From assembly GCA_902540995.1 (NCBI GenBank), contig CACBOY010000002.1, positions 52,277 through 116,276 of the forward strand: 64,000 nucleotides of DNA, in the 5' to 3' direction. Each line of letters starts with the position of its first letter. The first letter of the stretch is position 1. A program made the position numbers and the translations under genes. Of this stretch, positions 19,709 through 27,879 are shown in pieces. Under the pieces are notes generated by a model. It did not search any database and had not been told where the DNA came from. It saw only the letters and a program-made list of their open reading frames with translations. The DNA is from an uncultured SAR86 cluster bacterium (GTDB lineage Bacteria; Pseudomonadota; Gammaproteobacteria; Magnimaribacterales; AG-339-G14).

Positions 19709-20989
19709 TTAATCATCGCTGAGTTCTTCATCTTCTTGTTCGATTTGAAGAACTCTTGCGATTTTAATCATATTATTTCTAATCAATACAGTTTCGATAG
19801 AGTAATTTTCTATTTCTATTTTGATATTGTTTTCAGGAATCGTTTCAACTTGGTCAATAATTAATCCATTCAAGGTTTTAGCTCCATTTATTGGAAGCTG
19901 CCAATTTAGTTTTTTGTTTAGCTCTCTCAAAGGGATCGAAGCATCAATTAAATAACTTCCATCTTTTTGCTCCATAATTTCTACGGTCTCTCTATCGATA
20001 TCCGTAGCAAGCTCACCAACAATTTCTTCAAGGACGTCTTTGATTGTAACCAGTCCTTTAACAGAACCATATTCGTCAATGATTACAGCAACTGTCTTTT
20101 TATTTTTTTGAAAATTGAAAAGTTGTGTGCTTAAAGGAGTATTTTCTGGAATAAAATAAGCTTCGTCTAAAGATTCAATTAAACTTTCAATTGATTTGTC
20201 TTCATTTGAAAGAAAAGAAGTGATTCCATAAAGATCTATAACTCCTCTTAGATCGTCAAGAGATTCATTATAGACAGGCAAAAAATCTTTTTGATTATTT
20301 TGAAGATTACTCAGAATATTTTCTATTGGTTGATTTATATCTATTCCAATTACTTCACTTCTTTGTGTCATGACCTCATCTACAGAAACTTTATCTAGCT
20401 CTAAAACACTGATTAACATGTCTTGATATTTTTTTGGAATTAAATCTCCAGAGTTTTCCAAAACACTCTTTAATTCTTCAGGAGATAAATCTTCATTGAT
20501 TGTTGTTTCTTTTGTTCCCAATAGCCTCATAAAAAAGTTTGAAAAGAAATTAACAAATAAAACCAAAGGTCTGAGAATTTTTTGCAAGTATTTAAGGATT
20601 AAAGATGCTGGAAGAGCAACTTTTTCTGAATTCAATGCTGCAAAAGTCTTCGGAGTGATTTCAGCGAATACTAAAATTATCAAAGTTAGGACAATAGAGC
20701 CAATTACAACGCCACTATCTCCAAATAAATTTAAACAAAGGACAGTCGTTAGCGAAGCTGCAAGAATATTTACAAAATTATTACCTATGAGAATAACACC
20801 AAGTAATCTATCGGGTCTCTTTAAAAGTTTATCAGCTCTAATAGCTCCTTTATCGTTTTCCTTAACCAAATGTTTAAGACGATACCTATTTAAGGACATC
20901 ATAGCCGTTTCAACTCCAGAGAAAAAAGCAGAAAGAAATAGCAGAAAAACGATGCTTGAAAAGAGCATCCAGGGATTAACGTCAGCCAA
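19709..20989 (-). CDS. corB: CorB/HlyC-CorC family protein (DUF21 + CBS pair + transporter-associated domain)
   Basis: 426 residues. The N-terminal DUF21 membrane domain (about 5-190, four hydrophobic segments) includes LSAFFSGVETAMMSLNRYRL and ILVFAEITPKT. A CBS pair follows (about 195-330; DEVMTQRSEVIGID, VIIDEYGSVKGLVT, LEEIVGELATDID), then a CorC_HlyC domain. This is the CNNM/CorB architecture tied to Mg2+ transport in several bacteria. TTG start. In many gammaproteobacteria corB (yfjD) lies close to ffh and rpsP; here it diverges directly from rpsP with ffh and ypjD absent in between. Confidence 0.88.
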   Translation of the reverse strand: MADVNPWMLFSSIVFLLFLSAFFSGVETAMMSLNRYRLKHLVKENDKGAIRADKLLKRPDRLLGVILIGNNFVNILAASLTTVLCLNLFGDSGVVIGSIVLTLIILVFAEITPKTFAALNSEKVALPASLILKYLQKILRPLVLFVNFFSNFFMRLLGTKETTINEDLSPEELKSVLENSGDLIPKKYQDMLISVLELDKVSVDEVMTQRSEVIGIDINQPIENILSNLQNNQKDFLPVYNESLDDLRGVIDLYGITSFLSNEDKSIESLIESLDEAYFIPENTPLSTQLFNFQKNKKTVAVIIDEYGSVKGLVTIKDVLEEIVGELATDIDRETVEIMEQKDGSYLIDASIPLRELNKKLNWQLPINGAKTLNGLIIDQVETIPENNIKIEIENYSIETVLIRNNMIKIARVLQIEQEDEELSDD

Positions 20990-21044
20990 TTGTAGGAATT
21001 ATGTGAATTGTTTGCATTTTTTTACAATTATAGGAAGGTTTTAC

Positions 21045-21072
21045 TTGAATACAAAATTAAATTACTTAGAAT
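21045..21072 (+). promoter_or_regulatory. Predicted sigma-70 type promoter of the rpsP-rimM-trmD-rplS operon
   Basis: TTGAAT (21045-21050), a 16-nt spacer and TAGAAT (21067-21072) lie 20 nt before the rpsP ATG, in the 102-nt divergent gap between corB and rpsP. This explains why the longer frame from 21008 is not the true N-terminus: its extra codons contain the promoter. Confidence 0.6.
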
Positions 21073-21091
21073 ACCTTTCTCAAAGAGATTT

Positions 21092-22153
21092 ATGGTAACT
21101 ATAAGACTAGCCAGAGGAGGCGCCAAAAAGCGTCCTTATTTTCATATCACAGTCGCGGATTCACGCAGAGCTAGAGATGGTAAATACATCGAAAGGGTGG
21201 GTTTTTTTAATCCAATTGCCTCAGCTCAAAATGACAGACTTAACATTGATCATGAAAGATTGGACTATTGGGTAAGCAAAGGAGCTCAAGTTACCGAGAG
21301 AGTAAAGACCTTGATAAAAGAGTCAAAACTTTCAACAGAAGACTTCAATCAATTAATTGCAAAGAAAGAAAAACTCAGGTTAGTGAAACTTGAAAAGAAA
21401 AAATCTTCAGCCTCTGAAGCAGATACTGCAGAAAGTCCATCAGAAGGAGAAGAAGTCTCGGCTGAGACAGAAAATACAGAACCAAAAAGTACCAATAACA
21501 ATAACCAATCAAATAATGAGGATAATCTAATGGAAAAAACCGAAGATATTATCGATAAGGTTGCAGAAGGTACAAAAGACGTAGCCGAAGGCGCTGCTGA
21601 AGCTGTAACAGATGTAGCTGAAGGCGCAGTTAATGTTGCTGAAGAAGTAGTAGAAACTGCAGAAGATGTTGTTGAAGACGCTGCTAAAGCAGTAACAGAT
21701 GTCGCTGAAGGAGCTGCTAATGTAGCTGGCGATGTTGTTGAGACCGCTGAAGATGTTGTTGGAGACGCAGTTGATGCCGTTAAAGATGTTGCCGAAGGTG
21801 CAACTGATGTTGCTGGCGATGTTGTTGACACAGCAAAAGAAGTGGTAGGCGATCTTGCTGAAGGCGATGTTGTTGAAGCAGTAAAAGACGTAGCTGAAGG
21901 CGCAGTAGATGTTGCCGAAGACGTTGTCGAAACTGCAGTTGACGTAGCTGAAGATGCAGTTGAAGCAGTAAAAGACGTAGCTGAAGGCGCAGCTGATGTA
22001 GTTGAAGACGTTGTCGAAACTGCTGAAGATGTTGTTGAAGACGCAGTTGATGCTGTGAAAGATGTTGCTGAAGGCGCTGCTGATGCAGTCGGTGATGCAA
22101 TTGATGCTGTCAAAGACGCATTCACATCTGACGACTCTAAAGACGATAAATAA
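21092..22153 (+). CDS. rpsP: Ribosomal protein bS16 with a very long acidic repeat tail
   Basis: Residues 1-80 are a normal bS16: [46 protein letters not shown]. bS16 is usually 80-90 residues; this frame continues without a stop to 353. After a charged Lys/Ser/Glu/Asn linker (about 83-146), residues 147-353 are a nearly pure Asp/Glu/Ala/Val domain with a 29-residue tandem repeat beginning DVAEGA, predicted to be amphipathic helix and very acidic. An internal ATG (21530) with GAGG 8 nt upstream could also start a separate 207-residue protein. The gene is first in rpsP-rimM-trmD-rplS. I start at ATG 21092; the frame from 21008 includes promoter sequence. Whether the tail stays on the ribosome, is cleaved, or is made separately cannot be seen. 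Confidence 0.9.
   Translation: MVTIRLARGGAKKRPYFHITVADSRRARDGKYIERVGFFNPIASAQNDRLNIDHERLDYWVSKGAQVTERVKTLIKESKLSTEDFNQLIAKKEKLRLVKLEKKKSSASEADTAESPSEGEEVSAETENTEPKSTNNNNQSNNEDNLMEKTEDIIDKVAEGTKDVAEGAAEAVTDVAEGAVNVAEEVVETAEDVVEDAAKAVTDVAEGAANVAGDVVETAEDVVGDAVDAVKDVAEGATDVAGDVVDTAKEVVGDLAEGDVVEAVKDVAEGAVDVAEDVVETAVDVAEDAVEAVKDVAEGAADVVEDVVETAEDVVEDAVDAVKDVAEGAADAVGDAIDAVKDAFTSDDSKDDK
21518..21532 (+). promoter_or_regulatory. Internal ribosome binding site and ATG at the head of the bS16 repeat domain
   Basis: GAGG (21518-21521), 8 nt, then ATG (21530-21532), in frame with rpsP and exactly at the linker/repeat boundary (protein from this ATG begins [14 protein letters not shown]). The upstream bases are an Asn-rich linker of low constraint. 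This could give internal initiation of a free 207-residue repeat protein; it is unproven. Confidence 0.45.
21578..22114 (+). repeat. 87-nt (29-codon) tandem repeat inside rpsP
   Basis: Units begin at 21611, 21698, 21785 (long by 15 nt), 21887, 21974 and 22061 (truncated), preceded by an 11-codon partial unit at 21578. Each full unit is an 11-residue block DVAEGAxDVAx, an 11-residue block [11 protein letters not shown] and a 7-residue block DAVxAVK. Synonymous differences between units show that the amino acid pattern, not just recent DNA duplication, is kept. Confidence 0.93.
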
Positions 22154-22162
22154 ATTATCAAA

Positions 22163-22672
22163 ATGACCTACCAAGATGATGATTTCATTTTGGTAGGAAA
22201 TTTTGGTCGTCCAATCGGTCTTAAAGGAAGTATCAAATTAAATTCCTTCACAAGACCTCCTGAAAATATAGAATCCTATAACTCTTTCTTTATGAAAGAA
22301 AGTTCCCAATTTGTTGAATTAGAAGTAAAAAAAATAACTACTTCCGGAAAAAATTTAATCATCTTCTTGAATAATTGTAATTCTCTTGAAGAAGCTGAAA
22401 AAACTTTTAAAGGTAAAGAAATATTCATTCCTAAATCAGATCTCCCTGAAACAGAGGATAAGTTTTATTGGAATGATCTAATTGGTTTAGAGGTAATCAT
22501 ACGCAGCTCAGAAAAATCTTTAGGTAAGGTCCATTCTCTTATGGAAACTGGCTCTAATGATGTGCTAATAATTAAAAACCCCAATCAAGAAGATATTTTG
22601 ATTCCTTTCATCTTGAAACGAGTAATTCTAGAAGTAACAAAAACAAGCATTTATGTAGATTGGGAGATTTAA
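22163..22672 (+). CDS. rimM: Ribosome maturation factor RimM
   Basis: 169 residues. The N-terminal RimM barrel has ILVGNFGRPIGLKGSIKLNS; the C-terminal PRC-barrel-like domain has FYWNDLIGLEV, GKVHSLMETGSNDVL and ILIPFI. RimM assists maturation of the 30S head, where it binds uS19. It follows rpsP by 9 nt and abuts trmD, the standard bacterial order. Confidence 0.95.
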   Translation: MTYQDDDFILVGNFGRPIGLKGSIKLNSFTRPPENIESYNSFFMKESSQFVELEVKKITTSGKNLIIFLNNCNSLEEAEKTFKGKEIFIPKSDLPETEDKFYWNDLIGLEVIIRSSEKSLGKVHSLMETGSNDVLIIKNPNQEDILIPFILKRVILEVTKTSIYVDWEI

Positions 22673-23410
22673 ATGAATTTTACTTTTATTTCCTTGTTTC
22701 CCGAAATCATAAGATCTTCATTGAATGAAAGCATAACCAAAAGAGCTATCGAAAAGTCTTTGATCTCTTTTGAAACGATAAATCCTAGAGATTATCTTAA
22801 GACCAAAGAAAGAATTGACGATAAAGTTTATGGCGGTGGTCCGGGAATGCTTTTGAAATCTGAACCTTTAATGAAAGCCATAGATGATGCAACTTCTAAA
22901 TTTGATAGAACAGAAAGCAAAATCATTTATTTATCTCCAAAAGGTAAGCCATTTACTCAAGAAACTGCTGAGACTCTGGCTTTGGAGAAAAATATAATAT
23001 TCATTTGTGGTCGCTATGAAGGAATTGATCAGAGAATCATCGATCATTATGTGGATGACGAGATTAGTATTGGTGATTATGTTCTTTCCGGTGGAGAGCT
23101 GCCAGCTTTAGTAGTATTTGATGCTATCGTAAGAAATATCGAGGGAGTCTTAGGAGACGACGCATCTCTTGAGCAAGAATCCTTTTCCGGAGGACTATTA
23201 GAATACCCTCAATATACCAGGCCTGAAAAAATGAAGTTGGGCGATGTGCCAGAAGAATTATTATCTGGAAATCATGCGGTTATAGAACAATGGCGAAAGA
23301 AACAGATGCTAGGAATTACCGCTTCGAGAAGAAAAGATCTTCTAGATAAAATCAAATTATCATCCGAAGAAAAAGCTCTTTTGGAAGAATTTTTTGATGA
23401 ACTTGAGTAA
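22673..23410 (+). CDS. trmD: tRNA (guanine37-N1)-methyltransferase
   Basis: 245 residues, SPOUT methyltransferase. Motifs: ISLFPEIIRSSL at the start, VYGGGPGMLLKSEPL, the trefoil-knot SAM site CGRYEGIDQRII and SIGDYVLSGGELPAL. The C-terminal tRNA-binding helix bundle is present. It methylates G37 next to the anticodon to prevent frameshifting. ATG directly follows the rimM stop. Confidence 0.97.
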   Translation: MNFTFISLFPEIIRSSLNESITKRAIEKSLISFETINPRDYLKTKERIDDKVYGGGPGMLLKSEPLMKAIDDATSKFDRTESKIIYLSPKGKPFTQETAETLALEKNIIFICGRYEGIDQRIIDHYVDDEISIGDYVLSGGELPALVVFDAIVRNIEGVLGDDASLEQESFSGGLLEYPQYTRPEKMKLGDVPEELLSGNHAVIEQWRKKQMLGITASRRKDLLDKIKLSSEEKALLEEFFDELE

Positions 23411-23454
23411 TAATCTGATAGAATTCTTTTCCTTGTAGATAAGCAGTAACAGAA

Positions 23455-23808
23455 ATGAGCAGCAAAAGAACATCTGTCCAAGTCGTAGAGGCAGCACAAC
23501 TTAAAGACAACGTCCCTAATTTTAATCAGGGGGATACTGTTTTAGTTGAGATTGTAGTTAAAGAAGGAGACCGAGAGAGAACTCAACCTTTTGAAGGTGT
23601 AGTAATTGGCATTAAAAACAGAGGTCTAAATTCTGCTTTTACAGTAAGAAAAATTTCCAGTGGTGTTGGCGTTGAAAGGACATTTCAAACTCACAGTCCA
23701 TTAATAAAATCTATCAAAGTGAAAAGGAAAGGTAAGGTAAGGCAATCTAAACTTTATTACTTAAGAGAACGCTCTGGAAGATCCGCAAGAATAAAAGAAA
23801 AAGTATAA
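23455..23808 (+). CDS. rplS: 50S ribosomal protein bL19
   Basis: 117 residues, normal for bL19. Motifs [52 protein letters not shown] and [17 protein letters not shown] are family signatures. It lies at the 30S/50S interface. It is separated from trmD by a 44-nt gap and ends the rpsP-type operon, with xerD 7 nt downstream. Confidence 0.97.
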   Translation: MSSKRTSVQVVEAAQLKDNVPNFNQGDTVLVEIVVKEGDRERTQPFEGVVIGIKNRGLNSAFTVRKISSGVGVERTFQTHSPLIKSIKVKRKGKVRQSKLYYLRERSGRSARIKEKV

Positions 23809-23815
23809 TCTCATA

Positions 23816-24715
23816 ATGAGTGATTCGGATAGGCAAATTCTTGATGCCTTTATCGATAATATCTGGATTGAAAAAGGATTGAGTCAAAATACATTAGACT
23901 CATATAGAAGTGATCTTGAACAATTTTCCAAATGGCTTGAAAAAAATAATCTTAGCTATATAAAAACTTCCAAGAAAGAAATTCTATCTTATTTGTCTTT
24001 TCTTTTTCAAAAAGGGTTAGGAAGTAAAACAGTTGCTAGAAAACTTTCTTCATTAAAATCTTTCTTCCGCTATTTGGTCTTTAAATCCATCATTCCAAAC
24101 GATCCCTCAAGCGAGGTAGAAACGCCAAAATTATTAAAGTCCATTCCCAAATCTATTTCAGAAAAAGAAGTTGAAGCATTGTTAGCTGCACCTGATGAAA
24201 AAACAGATATCGGACTCAGAGATAAAACCATGATTGAGACTTTATATTCTTGTGGGTTGAGAATTTCAGAATTAACAAATTTAGAATTATTAAACCTTAA
24301 CTTGCGCCAAGGAGTGATCAGAGTAATTGGAAAAGGCCAAAAAGAAAGATTGGTTCCAATGGGCGATCAGCTTATTGCTTTATTGGAACTCTACATTTCC
24401 TCTTCAAGGAAAAATCTTCTCAGTAAAAGACACTCTGACTTTTTATTTTTATCAACAAGAGGACAAAGAATGACTCGTCAATCCTTTTGGTACAGGATAA
24501 AAAACTATTGTTTGGCCTCAGGTTTTGAGCCAGATAAAATTTCTCCTCACGTACTTAGACATGCTTTTGCAACCCACCTTTTAAATAATGGAGCTGACTT
24601 AAGAGTGGTGCAACTTTTACTCGGACATAGCGACTTAAATACAACGCAAATTTACACTGAGGTTGCTAGACAAAGATTGAAAAGACTTCATACTGAGCAC
24701 CACCCGCGAGGCTAG
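23816..24715 (+). CDS. xerD: Site-specific tyrosine recombinase XerD
   Basis: 299 residues. N-terminal SAM-like core-binding domain (WIEKGLSQNTLDSYRSDL), then the catalytic domain with YSCGLRISEL (Arg I), ISPHVLRHAFATHLL (His/Arg) and LLGHSDLNTTQIYTEV (His and nucleophile Tyr). XerD with XerC resolves chromosome dimers at dif under FtsK control. The xerD-dsbC-hom-thrC order matches Pseudomonas-like chromosomes, so this is the housekeeping enzyme and not an integrase. No dif site was recognised in the window. Confidence 0.92.
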   Translation: MSDSDRQILDAFIDNIWIEKGLSQNTLDSYRSDLEQFSKWLEKNNLSYIKTSKKEILSYLSFLFQKGLGSKTVARKLSSLKSFFRYLVFKSIIPNDPSSEVETPKLLKSIPKSISEKEVEALLAAPDEKTDIGLRDKTMIETLYSCGLRISELTNLELLNLNLRQGVIRVIGKGQKERLVPMGDQLIALLELYISSSRKNLLSKRHSDFLFLSTRGQRMTRQSFWYRIKNYCLASGFEPDKISPHVLRHAFATHLLNNGADLRVVQLLLGHSDLNTTQIYTEVARQRLKRLHTEHHPRG

Positions 24716-24718
24716 GAT

Positions 24719-25429
24719 ATGATTATTTTTAGGTTTATTGTTTTGTTATTTTCTTTGCAGAGTTTTGTTTTAGATAAAGAGGAAATAAAAGCAAAATTAA
24801 ATGAAATTATTCCTTACGAAATATCGGTAGATATAGTCGAAGATACTTATTCCCCAAACTTTTTTTCGGTTGAATTATCTGACGGATCTTCATTTTACGT
24901 AACTGCAGATGGTGAATTCATCATCAATGGCGATCTTTATCAAATTGAAAAAAACTCTTTGATAAATTTTTCAGACATCCGAGATTCTAAGAAAAGAATT
25001 AATAGAATACTTGAAATAAATCCAAGTGAGTTTATTACCTTTAGGCCTAAAGAAAAGAAAACAGACATCTATGTTTTTACTGATGTTGATTGTGGGTATT
25101 GTAGAAAATTGCATTCTGAAATCACAAACTATCTAGAAAATGGCATACAGGTTAATTATTTAGCATATCCAAGAGAAGGTTTGGAAAGTGAGACTTATCA
25201 AAAAATGAAGACTGCCTGGTGTTCAAACGATCCTCAGGTAAGTTTGACGACTTTAAAACTTGGAAAAACCATCAAAAGCGATGATTGCACTAAAAAAACT
25301 GTTTCAAAGCATTATAATTTAGCCAAAGAATTTAATGCCCGAGGAACTCCTACTATAATTCTTGAGAACGGTTTCTTATTAGCAGGTTATCACTCTGCTG
25401 AGGAGATATTGAATTTTTTAAAAAAATAA
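24719..25429 (+). CDS. dsbC: DsbC/DsbG-like thiol:disulfide interchange protein
   Basis: 236 residues. A hydrophobic N-terminus ([18 protein letters not shown]) fits a short signal peptide. An N-terminal dimerisation region (about 25-100) is followed by a thioredoxin fold with the redox motif [11 protein letters not shown], a second cysteine pair (AWCSND and DDCTKK) and the cis-Pro segment [12 protein letters not shown]. DsbC isomerises wrong disulfides in the periplasm. It sits between xerD and the aminotransferase with 2-3 nt gaps. Confidence 0.9.
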   Translation: MIIFRFIVLLFSLQSFVLDKEEIKAKLNEIIPYEISVDIVEDTYSPNFFSVELSDGSSFYVTADGEFIINGDLYQIEKNSLINFSDIRDSKKRINRILEINPSEFITFRPKEKKTDIYVFTDVDCGYCRKLHSEITNYLENGIQVNYLAYPREGLESETYQKMKTAWCSNDPQVSLTTLKLGKTIKSDDCTKKTVSKHYNLAKEFNARGTPTIILENGFLLAGYHSAEEILNFLKK

Positions 25430-25431
25430 CT

Positions 25432-26610
25432 ATGGATAAAAACTTTTCTTCAATAGATCGACTACCTCCTTATGTTTTCGAGGAAATTGGCCAACTTAAA
25501 ATGGCGGCTCGAAGAAGGGGCGAGGATATTATTGATTTTGGAATGGGAAATCCTGACGGTGCAACTCCTGATTTTATTGTCGAGAAGCTTAAAGAGGTTG
25601 TTATGCGACCCGATACCCATCGTTACTCTCAATCAAAAGGTATACCCAAATTAAGACAAGCTATAAGCGATTGGTATGCCAGAAAATTTAATGTTGCATT
25701 GGATCCCGAAGATGAGGCAATAGCCACCCTTGGTTCTAAAGAAGGCTTGAGTCATTTAGCCATTGCCACAATGGATAAGGGAGATGTAATTTTGGTACCA
25801 AACCCAGCTTATCCAATACACCCTTTTGGTTTTGTAATTGCTGGAGCGGATATTCATCACGTTCCAATCGGACCAGGCATTGATTTCTTTAAAAGTTTAA
25901 AAGATGCAATAAAAAACTCTTTTCCGAAACCTAAAATGTTGCTCATTAATTTTCCTAGCAACCCAACAACGAGTTGCGTAGATTTAGATTTTTTTAAAGA
26001 AGTTATCGCAATTGCCAAAGAGCATAACATTTGGGTTGTTCATGACTTGGCTTATGCTGATCTTTGTTTTGATGGTTATGAAGCTCCTTCAATTCTTCAA
26101 GTAGAAGGGGCAAAAGATATAGCTGTTGAGTTTTATACTCTGTCAAAGAGCTACAATATGCCAGGTTGGCGCTTAGGCTTTTGTTGTGGCAACAAAGAAC
26201 TCATAGCTGCATTAGCAAGATTAAAATCTTATTTTGATTACGGTCACTTCACACCCATTCAGGTAGCTGGAATAGAAGCTTTAAATAATGGCGATAAAGA
26301 AGTAGAAAAGATTTGCCAAACTTATAAATCCCGAAGAGATGTACTCTGCGATGGTTTGAATTCATTTGGTTGGAGCATTGAAAAACCCAAAGCAACTATG
26401 TTTGTTTGGGCAAGAATCCCTGAATCGTTTGAAATGAAGTCTATGGAATTTTCTAGGTTCTTATTGGAAAAGGCTAAAGTTGCTGTTTCTCCAGGCTTGG
26501 GTTTTGGGGAGTATGGAGATGACTTTGTTAGATTTTCTTTGATTGAAAATGAACAAAGAACAAACCAGGCAGTCAGAGGTATAAAAAAAGCCTTCAAAGA
26601 GTATCTATAA
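25432..26610 (+). CDS. alaC: AlaC-type pyridoxal-phosphate aminotransferase (glutamate-pyruvate transaminase)
   Basis: 392 residues, class I/II fold type I aminotransferase. The start [32 protein letters not shown] and [12 protein letters not shown] match the AlaC group. The PLP-binding lysine is in [15 protein letters not shown] and the phosphate-binding region is SKEGLSHLA. AlaC makes alanine from pyruvate and glutamate. It is inserted between dsbC and hom and abuts hom with no gap (TAATG), so it is read with the threonine pathway genes. Confidence 0.87.
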   Translation: MDKNFSSIDRLPPYVFEEIGQLKMAARRRGEDIIDFGMGNPDGATPDFIVEKLKEVVMRPDTHRYSQSKGIPKLRQAISDWYARKFNVALDPEDEAIATLGSKEGLSHLAIATMDKGDVILVPNPAYPIHPFGFVIAGADIHHVPIGPGIDFFKSLKDAIKNSFPKPKMLLINFPSNPTTSCVDLDFFKEVIAIAKEHNIWVVHDLAYADLCFDGYEAPSILQVEGAKDIAVEFYTLSKSYNMPGWRLGFCCGNKELIAALARLKSYFDYGHFTPIQVAGIEALNNGDKEVEKICQTYKSRRDVLCDGLNSFGWSIEKPKATMFVWARIPESFEMKSMEFSRFLLEKAKVAVSPGLGFGEYGDDFVRFSLIENEQRTNQAVRGIKKAFKEYL

Positions 26611-27878
26611 TGACAAATTTAAAAATAGGTTTGTGCGGCACTGGAAATGTCGGATCAGCTTTTATTGAAAGTATCGTTTCTTCGGAATCTCTTATAAATC
26701 AAAATTATGGTTTGAACGTTTCAATATCTTTGATTGGTGCAAGAAAAGGTAAGGTATCTGGAGTCTCTGATATTCCAGTTATTACTGACATTCAAAAAGT
26801 TGCCAAGTCAGATGATGTTGATGTTGTGGTGGAGTTGATTGGCGGGGTTGAAGACGCATATAAACTAGCTATTTCAGCACTTAAAAATAAAAAACATTTT
26901 GTCACAGCAAATAAAGCCCTCATTGCTGCTCATTCAAAAGATCTTTTTGAATTGGCAAAGGAAAATAAGGTTCACATCGGTTTTGAGGCTTCCGTAGGTG
27001 GGGGTATTCCAATTATTAGAACCATTAGAGATGGTTTAATCAGTAATCAAATAAATTCCTTTGCAGGAATATTAAACGGCACTTCCAATTTTATTTTTTC
27101 TAAAATGGCTGACGAAAAGTTATCTTTTGATACTGCATTGGCTTTGGCTCAAAAAGAAGGGTTTGCTGAACCCGATCCTACTTTTGATATTTCGGGTCAA
27201 GATGCTGCACAAAAAACAAGTATCCTGGCGACACTTTCCTTTTTTCAAAACTCCTCAATGGAAAATGTATATTTTGAAGGAATAAATAAAATTTCTCCTG
27301 ATGACATAGAATACGGCAAGCAATTGAATTTTGTTTTGAAGCCTTTATCGGTTGGCATGCAAAATAAGGACCAGATTACTCTTGGTAGTTTTCCTGCTTT
27401 TGTAAAAACAGATTCGCTTTTGGCTTCAATCCAAAATGAAAATAACGCAGTGCTTGTAAATGCTGAAAATGTTGGTGGCACGATGTATTCTGGACCAGGT
27501 GCAGGAGCTAAGCCAACTGCTAATTCGGTCTTATCAGACGTTATTGATATAGCACGAGGAAAAATTTTCGATTACGGAAAATTTGTAGAGCAAAACCTTT
27601 ATTCAAGTTTTGATAATTTTTCCTGCGATCGTTACCTAAAACTCCAAGTAAATGATAAACCTGGAGTAGTCGCAAAAATTTCTACTTTGTTGGCGAAGAA
27701 CAATCTCTCAATTGATAATCTCATTCAAAAGGAATTAGAGAGAAGTGATGACCAAATACCCTTGGTTATGGTGCTGAGTAACTCCGATGAAACGACTATC
27801 CAAGAGACTATTAAAGAATTGGAAGCTTTAGATGAGGTTTCAGGGCCATTAACTCATATTAGGATTTTAGATATCTAA
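26610..27878 (+). CDS. hom: Homoserine dehydrogenase
   Basis: 422 residues. NAD(P) motif LCGTGNVGSAF at the N-terminus, VTANKALIA, GFEASVGGGIPIIRTIRDGL with catalytic residues, GILNGTSNFI and GPGAGAKPTANSV. The C-terminal ~75 residues (QVNDKPGVVAKISTLL) form an ACT domain, usually mediating threonine feedback. There is no aspartokinase domain, so it is the monofunctional enzyme that reduces aspartate semialdehyde to homoserine. thrC follows after 1 nt. Confidence 0.96.
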   Translation: MTNLKIGLCGTGNVGSAFIESIVSSESLINQNYGLNVSISLIGARKGKVSGVSDIPVITDIQKVAKSDDVDVVVELIGGVEDAYKLAISALKNKKHFVTANKALIAAHSKDLFELAKENKVHIGFEASVGGGIPIIRTIRDGLISNQINSFAGILNGTSNFIFSKMADEKLSFDTALALAQKEGFAEPDPTFDISGQDAAQKTSILATLSFFQNSSMENVYFEGINKISPDDIEYGKQLNFVLKPLSVGMQNKDQITLGSFPAFVKTDSLLASIQNENNAVLVNAENVGGTMYSGPGAGAKPTANSVLSDVIDIARGKIFDYGKFVEQNLYSSFDNFSCDRYLKLQVNDKPGVVAKISTLLAKNNLSIDNLIQKELERSDDQIPLVMVLSNSDETTIQETIKELEALDEVSGPLTHIRILDI

Positions 27879-27879
27879 A

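Noticed and set aside
21349..22161. Long open frames on the minus strand through the rpsP tail (Ala/Ser/Thr-rich and others)
   Set aside because: They are the mirror of the repeat composition of rpsP; the periodic codons keep all frames open. No ribosome site or family similarity.
23816..24715. xerD as an integrase marking a mobile element
   Set aside because: Sequence and the xerD-dsbC-hom order identify the housekeeping recombinase; no att repeats or phage genes nearby.
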